Assembly (NCBI GenBank): GCA_900473045.1
Contig: UCKS01000070.1
Span: 1-35,852 of the forward strand
Direction: 5' to 3'
Source: Hyphomicrobiales bacterium
GTDB lineage: Bacteria > Pseudomonadota > Alphaproteobacteria > Rhizobiales > Rhizobiaceae
Length of the DNA: 35,852 bases
The notes below the pieces were generated by a model. The model worked only from the letters and a program-made list of their open reading frames with translations. It did not search any database and had not been told where the DNA came from. Of this stretch, positions 7,992 to 15,502 are shown one piece after another (position 1 is the stretch's first letter; each line of letters starts with the position of its first letter). The position numbers and the translations under genes are program-made.

Positions 7992-8879
7992 TCAACTTGC
8001 TTTCTTAGCTGCGGGTTTTGCCCGGCTCTTTGTGGACTTGGAAGCCGTGGCCTTCTTGCCCGAGTTGGCATTGGCGGCCTTTGGCTTGCTTGCCGAAGGC
8101 TTATCCATGCCAGCACTCTCACGCAGTGCTTTAAGCAGGTCGTTCGGCTTGGAAACCTTGATGGGCTTCGGCTTCGGAAGGGTCTTGCCCTCCGCCTTCG
8201 CCTTCACCAGCGCAGCGAGGGCATCCTCGTAGCGATCGTCGAATTTCGCGGGGTCGAACTCGCCCTTCTTCGTGGTGATGATGTGCCTTGCCAGATCGAG
8301 CATCTCGGCTTCGACCTTGACTTTGGCTACGTCTTTAAAGACTTCGTCTGAGGACCGAACTTCGTAATCATAGTTGAGGGTCGTCGCGATGATACCCTTG
8401 CCATGCGCCCGGATCAGGACGGTTCGCATCCGCCGGAAGAGCACGGTTCGAGCAATTGCAGTGGAACTGGTATTGCTGAGGGCATCGCGGATGCTGATGA
8501 AGGCGTCATGATCGGCTTCGTCGACTGGCACAAGATAGTAGGGCTTGTCAAAATAGACGTCATCGATCTCCCCACAAGCGATGAAGGCTTCTGCCTCCAG
8601 CATTTTGTCAGAGTCTGGCACAACCGCTGCCACTTCATCGGGATCAATCATGATGTAATCACCGTTGCCCGTCTCGAAGCCCTTGAGCTGTTGGTCGCGT
8701 TCCACGACTTCCTCGGTCTCACTGTCGATAAACTCGCGTTTCAGGCGGTTTCCGGTGATCTCGTTGATCATATGGAAGCTGATCCGCTCGGATGTCGAGG
8801 CTGCCGTGTAGAGGCCAACGGCACAACTGATTTCACCGATCTTTAGGTGACCTTTCCACTGAGCGCGATGTGCAGCCAT
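7992..8879 (-). CDS. ku: Ku protein (NHEJ), first of the pair
   Basis: This 295-aa Ku begins MAAHRAQWKGHLKIGEISC and has the core SERISFHMINEITGNRLKRE, KGFETGNGDYIMIDPDEV, ACGEIDDVYFDKPYYLVP and IARTVLFRRMRTVLIRAHGK. The C-terminal ~45 residues are lysine/alanine-rich (NANSGKKATASKSTKSRAKP), like the histone-H1-like tails that increase DNA binding in longer bacterial Ku proteins. The ATG is preceded by GGAGG at seven bases. It leads a two-gene ku operon that diverges from the stress-type gene at 9094 and ligD at 9457. The two Ku tails differ markedly, which suggests different roles at the break. Confidence 0.95.
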   Translation of the reverse strand: MAAHRAQWKGHLKIGEISCAVGLYTAASTSERISFHMINEITGNRLKREFIDSETEEVVERDQQLKGFETGNGDYIMIDPDEVAAVVPDSDKMLEAEAFIACGEIDDVYFDKPYYLVPVDEADHDAFISIRDALSNTSSTAIARTVLFRRMRTVLIRAHGKGIIATTLNYDYEVRSSDEVFKDVAKVKVEAEMLDLARHIITTKKGEFDPAKFDDRYEDALAALVKAKAEGKTLPKPKPIKVSKPNDLLKALRESAGMDKPSASKPKAANANSGKKATASKSTKSRAKPAAKKAS

Positions 8880-9093
8880 TTCTGTCCTCCGAGTCCGTTC
8901 CGGAGAAAACTCAACGCCGCCTAGTTAGTTCCGGCGTTTTCGTTCGGATGGATCATCGTCATTTAGGGCGAGGGGTCAATGTTGAGGTTTCAGCGCAATG
9001 GCCGAAAAACCTGTCGCCGAACAGGATGGCAATGAAACCACTGGGGGACCAACAGCGTTTGAACAGGTGATGGAACATAAAGGACAAGTTGCC

Positions 9094-9402
9094 ATGGCAG
9101 ACGACAGCACCACGACAATACGAGCAACGTTCGAAACCCGTGCGGCAGCTGACCTCGCCGTCGAACACCTTGTTCAGCAACACGGCATTTCCAGGCCCGA
9201 CATTTTCGTTCAGTCCGCGAGTGGTGAAAATACCGCCGGCTCAAGGCCTTCCGGTGGCGATGCCTCGCATGAAGGCGGCGCTCGCCACGATGGAGCATAT
9301 GAAGGCGAGATCGAAGTCTCTGCGGATATCGCCGCCGATCAGGTCGCCGCCGTCCAACGAAGCTTCGGAGATGCCGGAGCGATCCGCGTTTCGGGCAAAT
9401 AG
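9094..9402 (+). CDS. Small stress-type protein between ku and ligD
   Basis: The preferred start is the ATG at 9094 (102 aa), which follows AGGA by eight to nine bases. An upstream in-frame ATG at 8998 is less well placed. The sequence has a beta-alpha-beta start (TIRATFETRAAADLAVEHLV), a glycine/histidine-rich flexible loop (about 48-75), and a closing EGEIEVSADIAADQVAAVQR followed by a strand. This halves-around-a-loop pattern resembles small 'general stress' YflT-like domains, a tentative comparison. No catalytic motif is visible. It lies in the ku-ligD divergent gap region and is probably co-transcribed with ligD, hinting at an accessory role in end joining or stress. Confidence 0.7.
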   Translation: MADDSTTTIRATFETRAAADLAVEHLVQQHGISRPDIFVQSASGENTAGSRPSGGDASHEGGARHDGAYEGEIEVSADIAADQVAAVQRSFGDAGAIRVSGK

Positions 9403-9411
9403 CAGTTTAGG

Positions 9412-9430
9412 GGCCGCCTTAAGATCGGCC
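9412..9430 (+). terminator. Weak hairpin between the small gene and ligD
   Basis: GGCCG (9412-9416) and CGGCC (9426-9430) form a short stem followed by GGTTTCTT. It could attenuate or process the transcript before ligD, but the stem is short and the U tract poor. Confidence 0.25.
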
Positions 9431-9456
9431 GGTTTCTTGCGTCAGGATTATAAACC

Positions 9457-12120
9457 ATGGCCGACAATCTCTCGACGTACCGCGGCAAGCGCGATTTCAA
9501 AAAGACCGCCGAGCCCAGCGGAGAGGCGAAGGTCAGTGCGTCCAACCGTCGCCGGTTCGTGATCCAGAAGCATGACGCGACGCGCCTGCATTATGATCTT
9601 CGGCTGGAGCTGGACGGAGTGTTCAAGTCCTGGGCGGTGACAAGAGGTCCTTCTCTCGATCCTGGCGACAAGCGCCTTGCGGTTGAAGTGGAAGATCATC
9701 CGCTCGACTACGGTGATTTTGAAGGCACCATCCCCAAAGGCCAGTACGGCGGCGGGACGGTGATGCTGTGGGATCGCGGCTATTGGGAGCCTGAGGGAAA
9801 GAAGACGCCGCAAGAGGCGCTCGCCAAGGGTGATTTCAAGTTCACGCTTGAGGGTGATCGCCTGCATGGCAGTTTCGTACTCGTCCGCATGCGGCGTGAT
9901 CGCGATGGCGGCAAACGCACCAATTGGCTGCTGATCAAGCATCATGACGACTATTCCGTCGAGGAGAACGGCGCAGCCATGCTTGAGGAGAACGATACAT
10001 CGGTGGCGTCCGGCCGGACGATGGAGGCTATCGCGTCCGGCAAAGGCAAGAAGCCAAAACCGTTCATGCTGCAAGGGGGCGCGGTCGAAGCGGATGCGGT
10101 GTGGGACAGCAATCACGGTCTTGCGGCCGAAGAGCGCAAAGCCGGGTCAAAGACTTCAACCAGGTCAGTGAAGAAGCCCGCCGCGACGAAACACGCTAAA
10201 TCGACAATGCCGGACTTTGTCCCGCCGCAGCTTTGCGAGACCCTGGCGCGTCCGCCATCTACAAATGGCTGGATCCACGAGATCAAGTTCGACGGCTATC
10301 GCATCCAGATGCGGGTCGAGAACGGTGAGGTCGCCCTGAAGACCCGCAAGGGCCTGGACTGGACCGCGAAATGGTCTGCGATTGCTGGGTCGGCGTCCAA
10401 GCTTCCCGATTGCATCATCGATGGTGAGATCTGCGCCCTTGATGAAAACGGCGCTCCCGATTTTGCCGCTTTGCAGGCTTCGCTGTCGGAGGGAAAGACT
10501 GACGACCTGGTCTTTTTCGCCTTTGATCTCCTGTTCGTCGGCGACCAGGATCTGCGCGAATTGCCGCTAACGGAGCGAAAGGACAGGCTCGCTGCATTCT
10601 TGTCCGACCCTGGCGACGATCCCAGGCTTCGCTTCGTTGAGCATTTTGAAACCGGCGGCGATGCGGTGCTGAAATCCGCCTGCCGCCTGTCTCTGGAAGG
10701 TATCGTCTCGAAACAGGCTGATGCGCCCTACCGGTCAGGCCGCACGGAAACCTGGGCCAAATCGAAATGCCGCGCCGGGCATGAAGTGGTGATCGGCGCC
10801 TATGCCACGACCAATGGCAAGTTTCGGTCGCTTCTGGTCGGCGTCAATCGCGGCAGGCACTTCGTCTATGTCGGCCGAGTCGGCACGGGCTATGGCGCAA
10901 AAGTCGTCGCGACGCTTTTGCCGAAGCTGAAGGAAAAGGAGACCTCAAAATCACCGTTCACAGGCATCGGTGCGCCGAAGAAATCTTCCGACATCGTCTG
11001 GCTCAAACCCGAATTGGTCGCCGAGATCGAGTTTGCCGGCTGGACGGGGGATGGCCAGGTTCGACAGGCGGCATTCAAGGGCCTTCGAGAGGACAAGCCG
11101 GCTGAGGAGGTGGAGGCCGAGACGCCAGCGTCCCCGATCGGAAACGAAGTGCCCGATCCCGAAACTGACAAGTCGCCACCCAAGCGTTTCCGCAAGGGAG
11201 CGAAGGCCGAAGTCATGGGCGTGATGATCTCCAGTCCGGACAAACCACTTTGGCCGGATGCCGGCGACAACGATCCGGTTACCAAAGTCGAGCTTGCGCG
11301 CTATCACGAAGCGGTTGGGCCGTGGCTGATCGACCATATCAAGGGGCGACCTTGCTCGATCATTCGCACCCCCGATGGAATTGGCGGCGAGCAGTTCTTC
11401 CAGCGCCATGCCATGCCCGGAACGTCCAATCTGCTTGAGCTTGTCACCGTCTTCGGCGACAAGAAACCCTATCTGCAGATTGATCGTGTCGAGGGACTGG
11501 CTGCGATTGCTCAGATCGGCGGCGTCGAACTTCACCCGTGGAACTGCCAGCCCAGGCAGCCGGAAGTCCCTGGGCGACTGGTCTTCGATCTTGATCCTGG
11601 TCCGGATGTTGAATTCTCCGCCGTCGTCGAGGCCGCACGAGAAATCCGTGACCGCCTCGAAGACCTGGGGCTTGTCAGCTTCTGCAAGACGACCGGCGGC
11701 AAGGGCCTGCATGTCGTCACCCCCCTGGCCGTGCCCAACGGCAAGGAACTCAGTTGGGATGAGGCGAAGGGTTTTGCCCATGACGTTTGCCAGGATATGG
11801 CGCGCGACAATCCGGAGCTCTACCTGATCAAGATGGCCAAGAACCAACGCGAGGGCCGCATCTTCCTCGATTACTTGCGCAACGACCGGATGGCGACGGC
11901 GGTTGCGCCATTGTCGCCACGCGCACGTCCCGGAGCAACAGTCTCGATGCCCCTCAACTGGAGTCAGGTGAAAACAGATCTCGATCCCAAGCGGTTCACG
12001 ATCCGCACCGTGCCCGAATTGTTGAAGAAGAGCACCGCCTGGCAGGATTACTGTGATGGGCAGAGGCCGCTGGAACAGGCAATCAAGCGGCTGGCAAAAT
12101 CCCGAAAGGTAGCGGCGTGA
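9457..12120 (+). CDS. ligD: Multifunctional DNA ligase D (PE-LIG-POL)
   Basis: The 887-aa protein carries all three LigD modules in the order found in Pseudomonas. The 3'-phosphoesterase domain (about 20-160) has RFVIQKHDATRLHYDLRLEL and DHPLDYGDFEGTIPKGQYGG. The ATP-dependent ligase domain (about 235-540) has EIKFDGYR with the adenylated lysine at residue 277. The primase-polymerase domain (about 590-887) has VFDLDPGPD with metal-binding Asp711 and Asp713, then FCKTTGGKGLHVVTPL. It repairs double-strand breaks with Ku by trimming 3' ends, filling in and sealing. The linkers are long and charged. An AGGA lies nine bases before the ATG. It is followed by the HARP-like gene after 27 bases, so the two are probably one transcript. 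Confidence 0.97.
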   Translation: MADNLSTYRGKRDFKKTAEPSGEAKVSASNRRRFVIQKHDATRLHYDLRLELDGVFKSWAVTRGPSLDPGDKRLAVEVEDHPLDYGDFEGTIPKGQYGGGTVMLWDRGYWEPEGKKTPQEALAKGDFKFTLEGDRLHGSFVLVRMRRDRDGGKRTNWLLIKHHDDYSVEENGAAMLEENDTSVASGRTMEAIASGKGKKPKPFMLQGGAVEADAVWDSNHGLAAEERKAGSKTSTRSVKKPAATKHAKSTMPDFVPPQLCETLARPPSTNGWIHEIKFDGYRIQMRVENGEVALKTRKGLDWTAKWSAIAGSASKLPDCIIDGEICALDENGAPDFAALQASLSEGKTDDLVFFAFDLLFVGDQDLRELPLTERKDRLAAFLSDPGDDPRLRFVEHFETGGDAVLKSACRLSLEGIVSKQADAPYRSGRTETWAKSKCRAGHEVVIGAYATTNGKFRSLLVGVNRGRHFVYVGRVGTGYGAKVVATLLPKLKEKETSKSPFTGIGAPKKSSDIVWLKPELVAEIEFAGWTGDGQVRQAAFKGLREDKPAEEVEAETPASPIGNEVPDPETDKSPPKRFRKGAKAEVMGVMISSPDKPLWPDAGDNDPVTKVELARYHEAVGPWLIDHIKGRPCSIIRTPDGIGGEQFFQRHAMPGTSNLLELVTVFGDKKPYLQIDRVEGLAAIAQIGGVELHPWNCQPRQPEVPGRLVFDLDPGPDVEFSAVVEAAREIRDRLEDLGLVSFCKTTGGKGLHVVTPLAVPNGKELSWDEAKGFAHDVCQDMARDNPELYLIKMAKNQREGRIFLDYLRNDRMATAVAPLSPRARPGATVSMPLNWSQVKTDLDPKRFTIRTVPELLKKSTAWQDYCDGQRPLEQAIKRLAKSRKVAA

Positions 12121-12147
12121 GGCCTGCGGGCCACAAGCAATTGAGCA

Positions 12148-13029
12148 ATGGAACAAGAAACGACCAGCAATGTAGAGGCTGAAACACCTGTCGGCGCGAC
12201 GACGGACCTGCCTCATGATCGCATCACGGTGCAACGGTTCCGGGAGACGTTTCCGCGTGCCCGATGGAGCGACAGGTTGAACGCCTGGTTTGTGCCGGGC
12301 CGCACTGCTGGCAAGCGCATCGGGCGCTGGCTCGCCCGGATGGAAGCAGAAGCCGATGCCTTTGCCGACGAAAAGGGCAGGGATGCGTTCGCCTTCGAAC
12401 CGATCGAAAGCCGCTATCTCGAAGCTGCCCCATCCGGTTTGCAAATCCGGACGCCCTATTCGCGCACGGTCGTCACCGAAATCCGGGAAATTCCATTGGC
12501 GCGCTGGGATGCCGATCGCCGCCTATGGACAGTCCCTTACCGGTCAATGGAGGACTTGCGACGGCGATGGCCGGCGATCGAAGCGGCGGCCGAGCGCAAC
12601 GAGCCCCATGTGCGAAAGGCGCTACGTGAGGCTTTGAAAGGCACCGAGGAGGAGCAGGCCGCCAAGGCGAGAGCCAGTGAGCGCCGGCGAAAACGCTATC
12701 CCGTACCGGTCAATGACATGCCCCCGTTTGAGCGCGCAATCGGTACGCATGCAGGTGTCGTTATCTTCACCGAAACGCAGGGCGAGCTGGCAGATCCGGA
12801 AATTGTGACCGCGGTCTATTTTCAGCCGCCATCAGACGAGGAATATGTCTGGGCGGCCTGGCGGCCAGGGTCCCTTGAAGAACTGGTCACGACCTGGCCA
12901 GCCCGAACGCCGCCGGGCGAGCGGGAAGTGGCTCGCGGCTGGTGGGTGCCGGATCTGGACGAACTGCGGGTTGCACGGCAGAAGGCCAGATCGAAACGGC
13001 GCGCGGAGCAACGGCGGCAGGCAGATTAG
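12148..13029 (+). CDS. LigD-linked protein with two HARP-like modules
   Basis: The 293-aa protein contains two copies of a ~38-residue module. The first (about 25-70) reads RFRETFPRARWSDRLNAWFV followed by helix GRWLARMEAEA. The second (about 108-152) reads REIPLARWDADRRLWTVPY followed by helix DLRRRWPAIEAAA. The pattern [aromatic/hydrophobic]-x-ARW-x-[DR]2-x-W-x-VP plus helix recalls the HARP motif of SMARCAL1-type annealing helicases, which contacts single/double-strand junctions. This is an inference from pattern alone. A basic hinge (RASERRRKRYPVPV, about 172-186) precedes an acidic/aromatic C-terminal domain. The protein starts 27 bases after ligD with no obvious Shine-Dalgarno. Genomic linkage and basic regions make a DNA-binding NHEJ accessory role plausible. 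Confidence 0.75.
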   Translation: MEQETTSNVEAETPVGATTDLPHDRITVQRFRETFPRARWSDRLNAWFVPGRTAGKRIGRWLARMEAEADAFADEKGRDAFAFEPIESRYLEAAPSGLQIRTPYSRTVVTEIREIPLARWDADRRLWTVPYRSMEDLRRRWPAIEAAAERNEPHVRKALREALKGTEEEQAAKARASERRRKRYPVPVNDMPPFERAIGTHAGVVIFTETQGELADPEIVTAVYFQPPSDEEYVWAAWRPGSLEELVTTWPARTPPGEREVARGWWVPDLDELRVARQKARSKRRAEQRRQAD

Positions 13030-13064
13030 GTTTGATTGGAAACGCTATTGAGCGGAAATAGACG

Positions 13065-13561
13065 ATGACTCAGATGGAAAGGTTTCAGGGGCTTCCACCT
13101 GTGGAGCCACACGAGATGATCGGACTGTGGACGGGCCGGGGTATTCCGTCCGGCCACCCTCTGGACGGGGTGCTCGAAATCTCGGCTGGTTTGGCAAGCG
13201 GTTCTCGGCTCAGATGCGTGCCGATGCGCTGCTGTTCCGTGGAGGGGAAAAACGCCTTGTCGCCATCGATCCAGCCTTTATCCCACTTCGGCTTGCACTA
13301 AGTTTCCACAAGCTCGGAAGGACCCGAGCCGCAAGCAACCTGTTTTCCTATCTGCTGCGCCGACTCAAAGCCAAGGGTCCGGTAGCGGCTTTGAAAGCCG
13401 TGCCGTTCCAGGGGGTGGCCAGTGCTGCGATGGTCTACGACGCGCAGCCTATCGTCGATCATTTCCGCAAGGTCGACGATAATCGCGTCATGGGAGCTAT
13501 GGTGATCGATGGCGACGACCGCGTCTATTTCTTCGAGCTCGAGCGCGTTGAAGAGATGTGA
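13065..13561 (+). pseudogene. GXWXG/DUF4334-type protein with one frameshift
   Basis: The N-terminal frame reads PHEMIGLWTGRGIPSGHPLD and GVLE. The correct continuation LGWFGKRFSAQMRADALLF is in the next frame, and the protein ends at 13561 after VIDGDDRVYFFELERV. This is the GXWXG domain (GLWTGRG..SGHPLDG) followed by DUF4334. The break is at 13177-13179, where three A bases stand in place of the four needed to give GAA AAT CTC. With one added A the protein is a complete ~165-aa member with no other defect. It lies 35 bases after the HARP-like gene. Function of the family is unknown. A homopolymer sequencing error is as likely as a real mutation. Confidence 0.8.
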
Positions 13562-13602
13562 ACCGATGCGGCAGACTAAGCTGCCGCATGAAGCTACACT
13601 GC

Positions 13603-13899
13603 TCATCGAATATGCGGGTCGCTATTGCGCTTCTTGCTTTGGGCTACCAAACTGCCAATTTCCGGCGCGAGCAGATCATGCCGGTCGGCAAAAGCGACAA
13701 AAACCGCCCGGGCCTTCTGCGCCTCGATTTCACCGTCTATCGCCGCCCTGCACGCTTTGATCGCCAACTCGCGCGAATGATCTGCGGCGTTTCGCCAATC
13801 CATCAGGATCTGGTAGGCTTGCATGACCGATTTCACCTCGGTCGGGATACCAAGACCCAAGAGGATCGTGACGGGCTTCTCGAACATATCGGGTTTCAT
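13603..13899 (-). CDS. DUF982 domain protein
   Basis: Starting at ATG 13899 (98 aa), which is preceded by AAGGAG at about eight bases, the protein reads MKPDMFEKPVTILLGLGIPT, then SVMQAYQILMDWRN and KACRAAIDGEIEAQKAR. The order F.[KR]PV.I..G - A...L..W - [LI]..A...C..A is DUF982, a small family expanded in rhizobia with no known function. A longer frame extends upstream to 13980 but lacks support. About 65 bases before the start a GGAAC (13966-13962, minus strand) is followed after 16 bases by CGCT, an imperfect EcfG-type promoter. That would place it in the same stress response as its neighbours. Confidence 0.8.
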   Translation of the reverse strand: MKPDMFEKPVTILLGLGIPTEVKSVMQAYQILMDWRNAADHSRELAIKACRAAIDGEIEAQKARAVFVAFADRHDLLAPEIGSLVAQSKKRNSDPHIR

Positions 13900-13976
13900 G
13901 GGCTGCTCCTTTCCGTCTCCCCCGATCGTATGTTTGGATGAAGCGGGGGAGCGCTGGAAACGTTCCCCGCTTATGA

Positions 13977-14117
13977 TCATGACTTGGCAGCCGGAGCCGG
14001 CTGTGAATGCAATCTGTCGAAAGCTCGCGCGATTAGGCGACCTTCAGCATCCTTTGATTTCCGGCCGCGGCGCTTCCTGATTTCCACGACGAAGTTTTTC
14101 GCTACACGCTTTTTCAT
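13977..14117 (-). CDS. Small basic protein downstream of hsp20
   Basis: From ATG 14117 the frame encodes 46 residues, MKKRVAKNFVVEIRKRRGRK, continuing with DAEGRLIARAFDRL and a short Pro/Ala tail. It is strongly basic in its first half. The start lies 11 bases after the hsp20 stop, with AAGG about nine bases upstream, so it is likely co-transcribed with hsp20. The basic half could bind nucleic acid, but no family or function is recognised. Confidence 0.5.
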   Translation of the reverse strand: MKKRVAKNFVVEIRKRRGRKSKDAEGRLIARAFDRLHSQPAPAAKS

Positions 14118-14127
14118 CGCAGATGCC

Positions 14128-14598
14128 TTACGCGACCTGACGTTCCGCTTCGATCTGCAGCGGGGCGGCCTGTTCGCCACCCGTGCCGATCGCGATCTTG
14201 CGCGGCTTCATGGCTTCCGGGATCTCGCGTTTCAATGCGATGCTCAGGAGACCGTTGACCAGGGAGGCATCTTCGACCTTCACATGGTCGGCCAGTTCGA
14301 AGCGGCGCTCAAACGAACGCCCGGCAATACCGCGATGGAGATATTCGCCGTCCTTCGCTTCAGCCTTCTGACCTTTGATAACCAGCACGTTGCGTTCCTG
14401 GATGATGTCCAGATCGGAATCACCGAACCCCGCGACCGCCATTTCGATGCGGTAGTCGTCGTCACTGGTCTTGACGATGTCATAGGGTGGCCAGGTGTCG
14501 ATCGCCTGCAGACGCTGGGCGTTGTTCAGCAGATTGAACACGCGGTCGAAGCCGACGCTGGAGCGATAGAGCGGTGCAAAATCAAGTTCGTTTCTCAT
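14128..14598 (-). CDS. Small heat shock protein, Hsp20/IbpA type
   Basis: The protein starts at ATG 14598 (MRNELDFAPLYRSSVGFDRV; 156 aa) with GGAGG eight bases upstream. Earlier in-frame TTG is less likely. The alpha-crystallin domain spans about 35-130, with YDIVKTSDDDYRIEMAVAGF at its start, the LVIKGQK strand, the EYLHRGIAGRSFERRFELAD segment and VNGLLSIALKREIPE near its end. The C-terminal tail has the Ile-x-Ile-type anchor (PRKIAIG). It holds unfolding proteins for DnaK/ClpB refolding. The leader carries a ROSE-like thermometer (14605-14690), so translation is probably temperature-controlled. The small basic gene follows after 11 bases. Confidence 0.95.
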   Translation of the reverse strand: MRNELDFAPLYRSSVGFDRVFNLLNNAQRLQAIDTWPPYDIVKTSDDDYRIEMAVAGFGDSDLDIIQERNVLVIKGQKAEAKDGEYLHRGIAGRSFERRFELADHVKVEDASLVNGLLSIALKREIPEAMKPRKIAIGTGGEQAAPLQIEAERQVA

Positions 14599-14604
14599 AA
14601 CCAA

Positions 14605-14690
14605 ATCCTCCGTAAAGCGAGATGGAATGGAGACGCGGAAACTCGGGTCTCCGGTTTTGCCAGCCCCTGTCGGCGGCTGACGAAAATGAT
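14605..14690 (-). promoter_or_regulatory. ROSE-like RNA thermometer before hsp20
   Basis: In the minus-strand leader the Shine-Dalgarno sits in GGAGGAU (14611-14605). Just upstream is AUCUCGCU (14623-14616), separated by a UUAC loop. The pair AUC-UYGCU / GGAGGAU is the hallmark 3' hairpin of ROSE elements known from rhizobial small heat-shock genes, which hide the Shine-Dalgarno at low temperature. Upstream, a GC-rich segment (GTCAGCCGCCGACAGGGGCTGGC region, about 14650-14680) can form the preceding hairpins. Confidence 0.65.
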
Positions 14691-14717
14691 CTAATTTCGG
14701 CGGAAAACGGTTTCAAG
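14689..14717 (-). promoter_or_regulatory. Possible RpoH-type promoter for hsp20
   Basis: On the minus strand CTTGAAA (14717-14711) is followed by CCGAAATTAGAT (14700-14689). The -35 matches the heat-shock sigma factor consensus CTTGAAA; the -10 is only a partial match. It lies about 90 bases before the start codon, leaving room for the ROSE-like leader. Confidence 0.35.
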
Positions 14718-14862
14718 ATTTCCGCCGAATTTTTTTCGAGGTCCTTCCGCCGCGCCCGGAGGTTAGCCATAAACGGAGGCGGGAGCGGTTGGATGCTCGT
14801 AATTTTGAGAAGGATCGGTCCATTAAGTCCAATGACGACAAATCCACCTTGACGTCCCAAGG

Positions 14863-15378
14863 TTAGTGCGGCACGGACGCCTGAGCCCGGCCCTGCTTGC
14901 TGATGATTTGCGCCAACGTGACGGGCCTTAGCCCCTGCGCATCGACCCCGACATCGAACTGGCGTGGAAGCGGCTTGAGCTTGCCGTGCGAATGCCCATG
15001 CAAATTGATGGATTTCTTACCCATCTTATTCCACGTTCGAAACGCGTAATGGCAGAGAATGAGATGCAAGCCGTCGACTTCGAGCTCGCGATAGTGCTGA
15101 ACCGATGTCCAGTGGCTGGCTGACGTCGTGGTCTCCGGGTCGTTATTCCCGACGATCAGATGTTTACGACCATGGAGCCTGCCCAAAAGCTCGTCGCAGT
15201 CGCCGCCCTTGACTGACATGAAGTCGCCGAGGTGCCAGACATCGTCGTCATCACCGACCACGGCATTCCAGGTTCCGATCAGGGCGGCATCGTGCTCCGC
15301 CATATTAGGGAACGGACGTCGGTCGATCCTCAGGACCCTGGGATCGGCGAAATGGGTGTCGCTCGTGAAAAAGATCAT
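14863..15378 (-). CDS. Calcineurin-like metallophosphoesterase
   Basis: The 171-aa protein contains the full set of metal ligands of the family. DTH is at residues 7-9 (TSDTHFADP), GD is in WHLGDFMSV, GN-N/D is in LIVGNNDPE, and the paired histidines are in LILCHYAF and NLHGHSHGKL. Typical short bacterial members (about 170 aa) hydrolyse phosphodiesters or phosphomonoesters with two metal ions; the substrate here is unknown. The protein has no signal peptide and is cytoplasmic. It is transcribed away from the ferritin-like gene at 15503. Presence near end-joining genes may be coincidental, although some members act on nucleotides. Confidence 0.85.
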   Translation of the reverse strand: MIFFTSDTHFADPRVLRIDRRPFPNMAEHDAALIGTWNAVVGDDDDVWHLGDFMSVKGGDCDELLGRLHGRKHLIVGNNDPETTTSASHWTSVQHYRELEVDGLHLILCHYAFRTWNKMGKKSINLHGHSHGKLKPLPRQFDVGVDAQGLRPVTLAQIISKQGRAQASVPH

Positions 15379-15445
15379 GCGGCTAAAATAGGTTCAGCCG
15401 GTCATGATGCAAGGCGACAGAAATGGGCATCCTGCACCCTTTCGG

Positions 15446-15470
15446 GGAACAACATGAACCAGCTGACGTT
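15446..15470 (+). promoter_or_regulatory. EcfG-type promoter, perfect match
   Basis: GGAAC at 15446-15450 is followed after exactly 16 bases by CGTT at 15467-15470. This matches the alphaproteobacterial general-stress sigma factor consensus at every defined position. It lies 32 bases before the ATG of the ferritin-like gene at 15503, the normal distance for transcription from it. Confidence 0.75.
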
Positions 15471-15502
15471 TTCGAGGTCTCGAAACAACTGGAGTAGTTG
15501 AA

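Noticed and set aside
8880..8935. EcfG promoter before the ku operon
   Set aside because: GGAAC is present on the minus strand, but the nearest CGTT follows after only 11 bases, outside the functional spacing.
9448..10116. Minus-strand open frame opposite the phosphoesterase part of ligD
   Set aside because: Antisense shadow; the plus strand encodes the conserved PE domain.
10951..12444. Long minus-strand open frame opposite ligD
   Set aside because: It lies antisense to a well-supported LigD with perfect motifs; its sequence has no domain-like features and is explained by high GC and codon structure of ligD.
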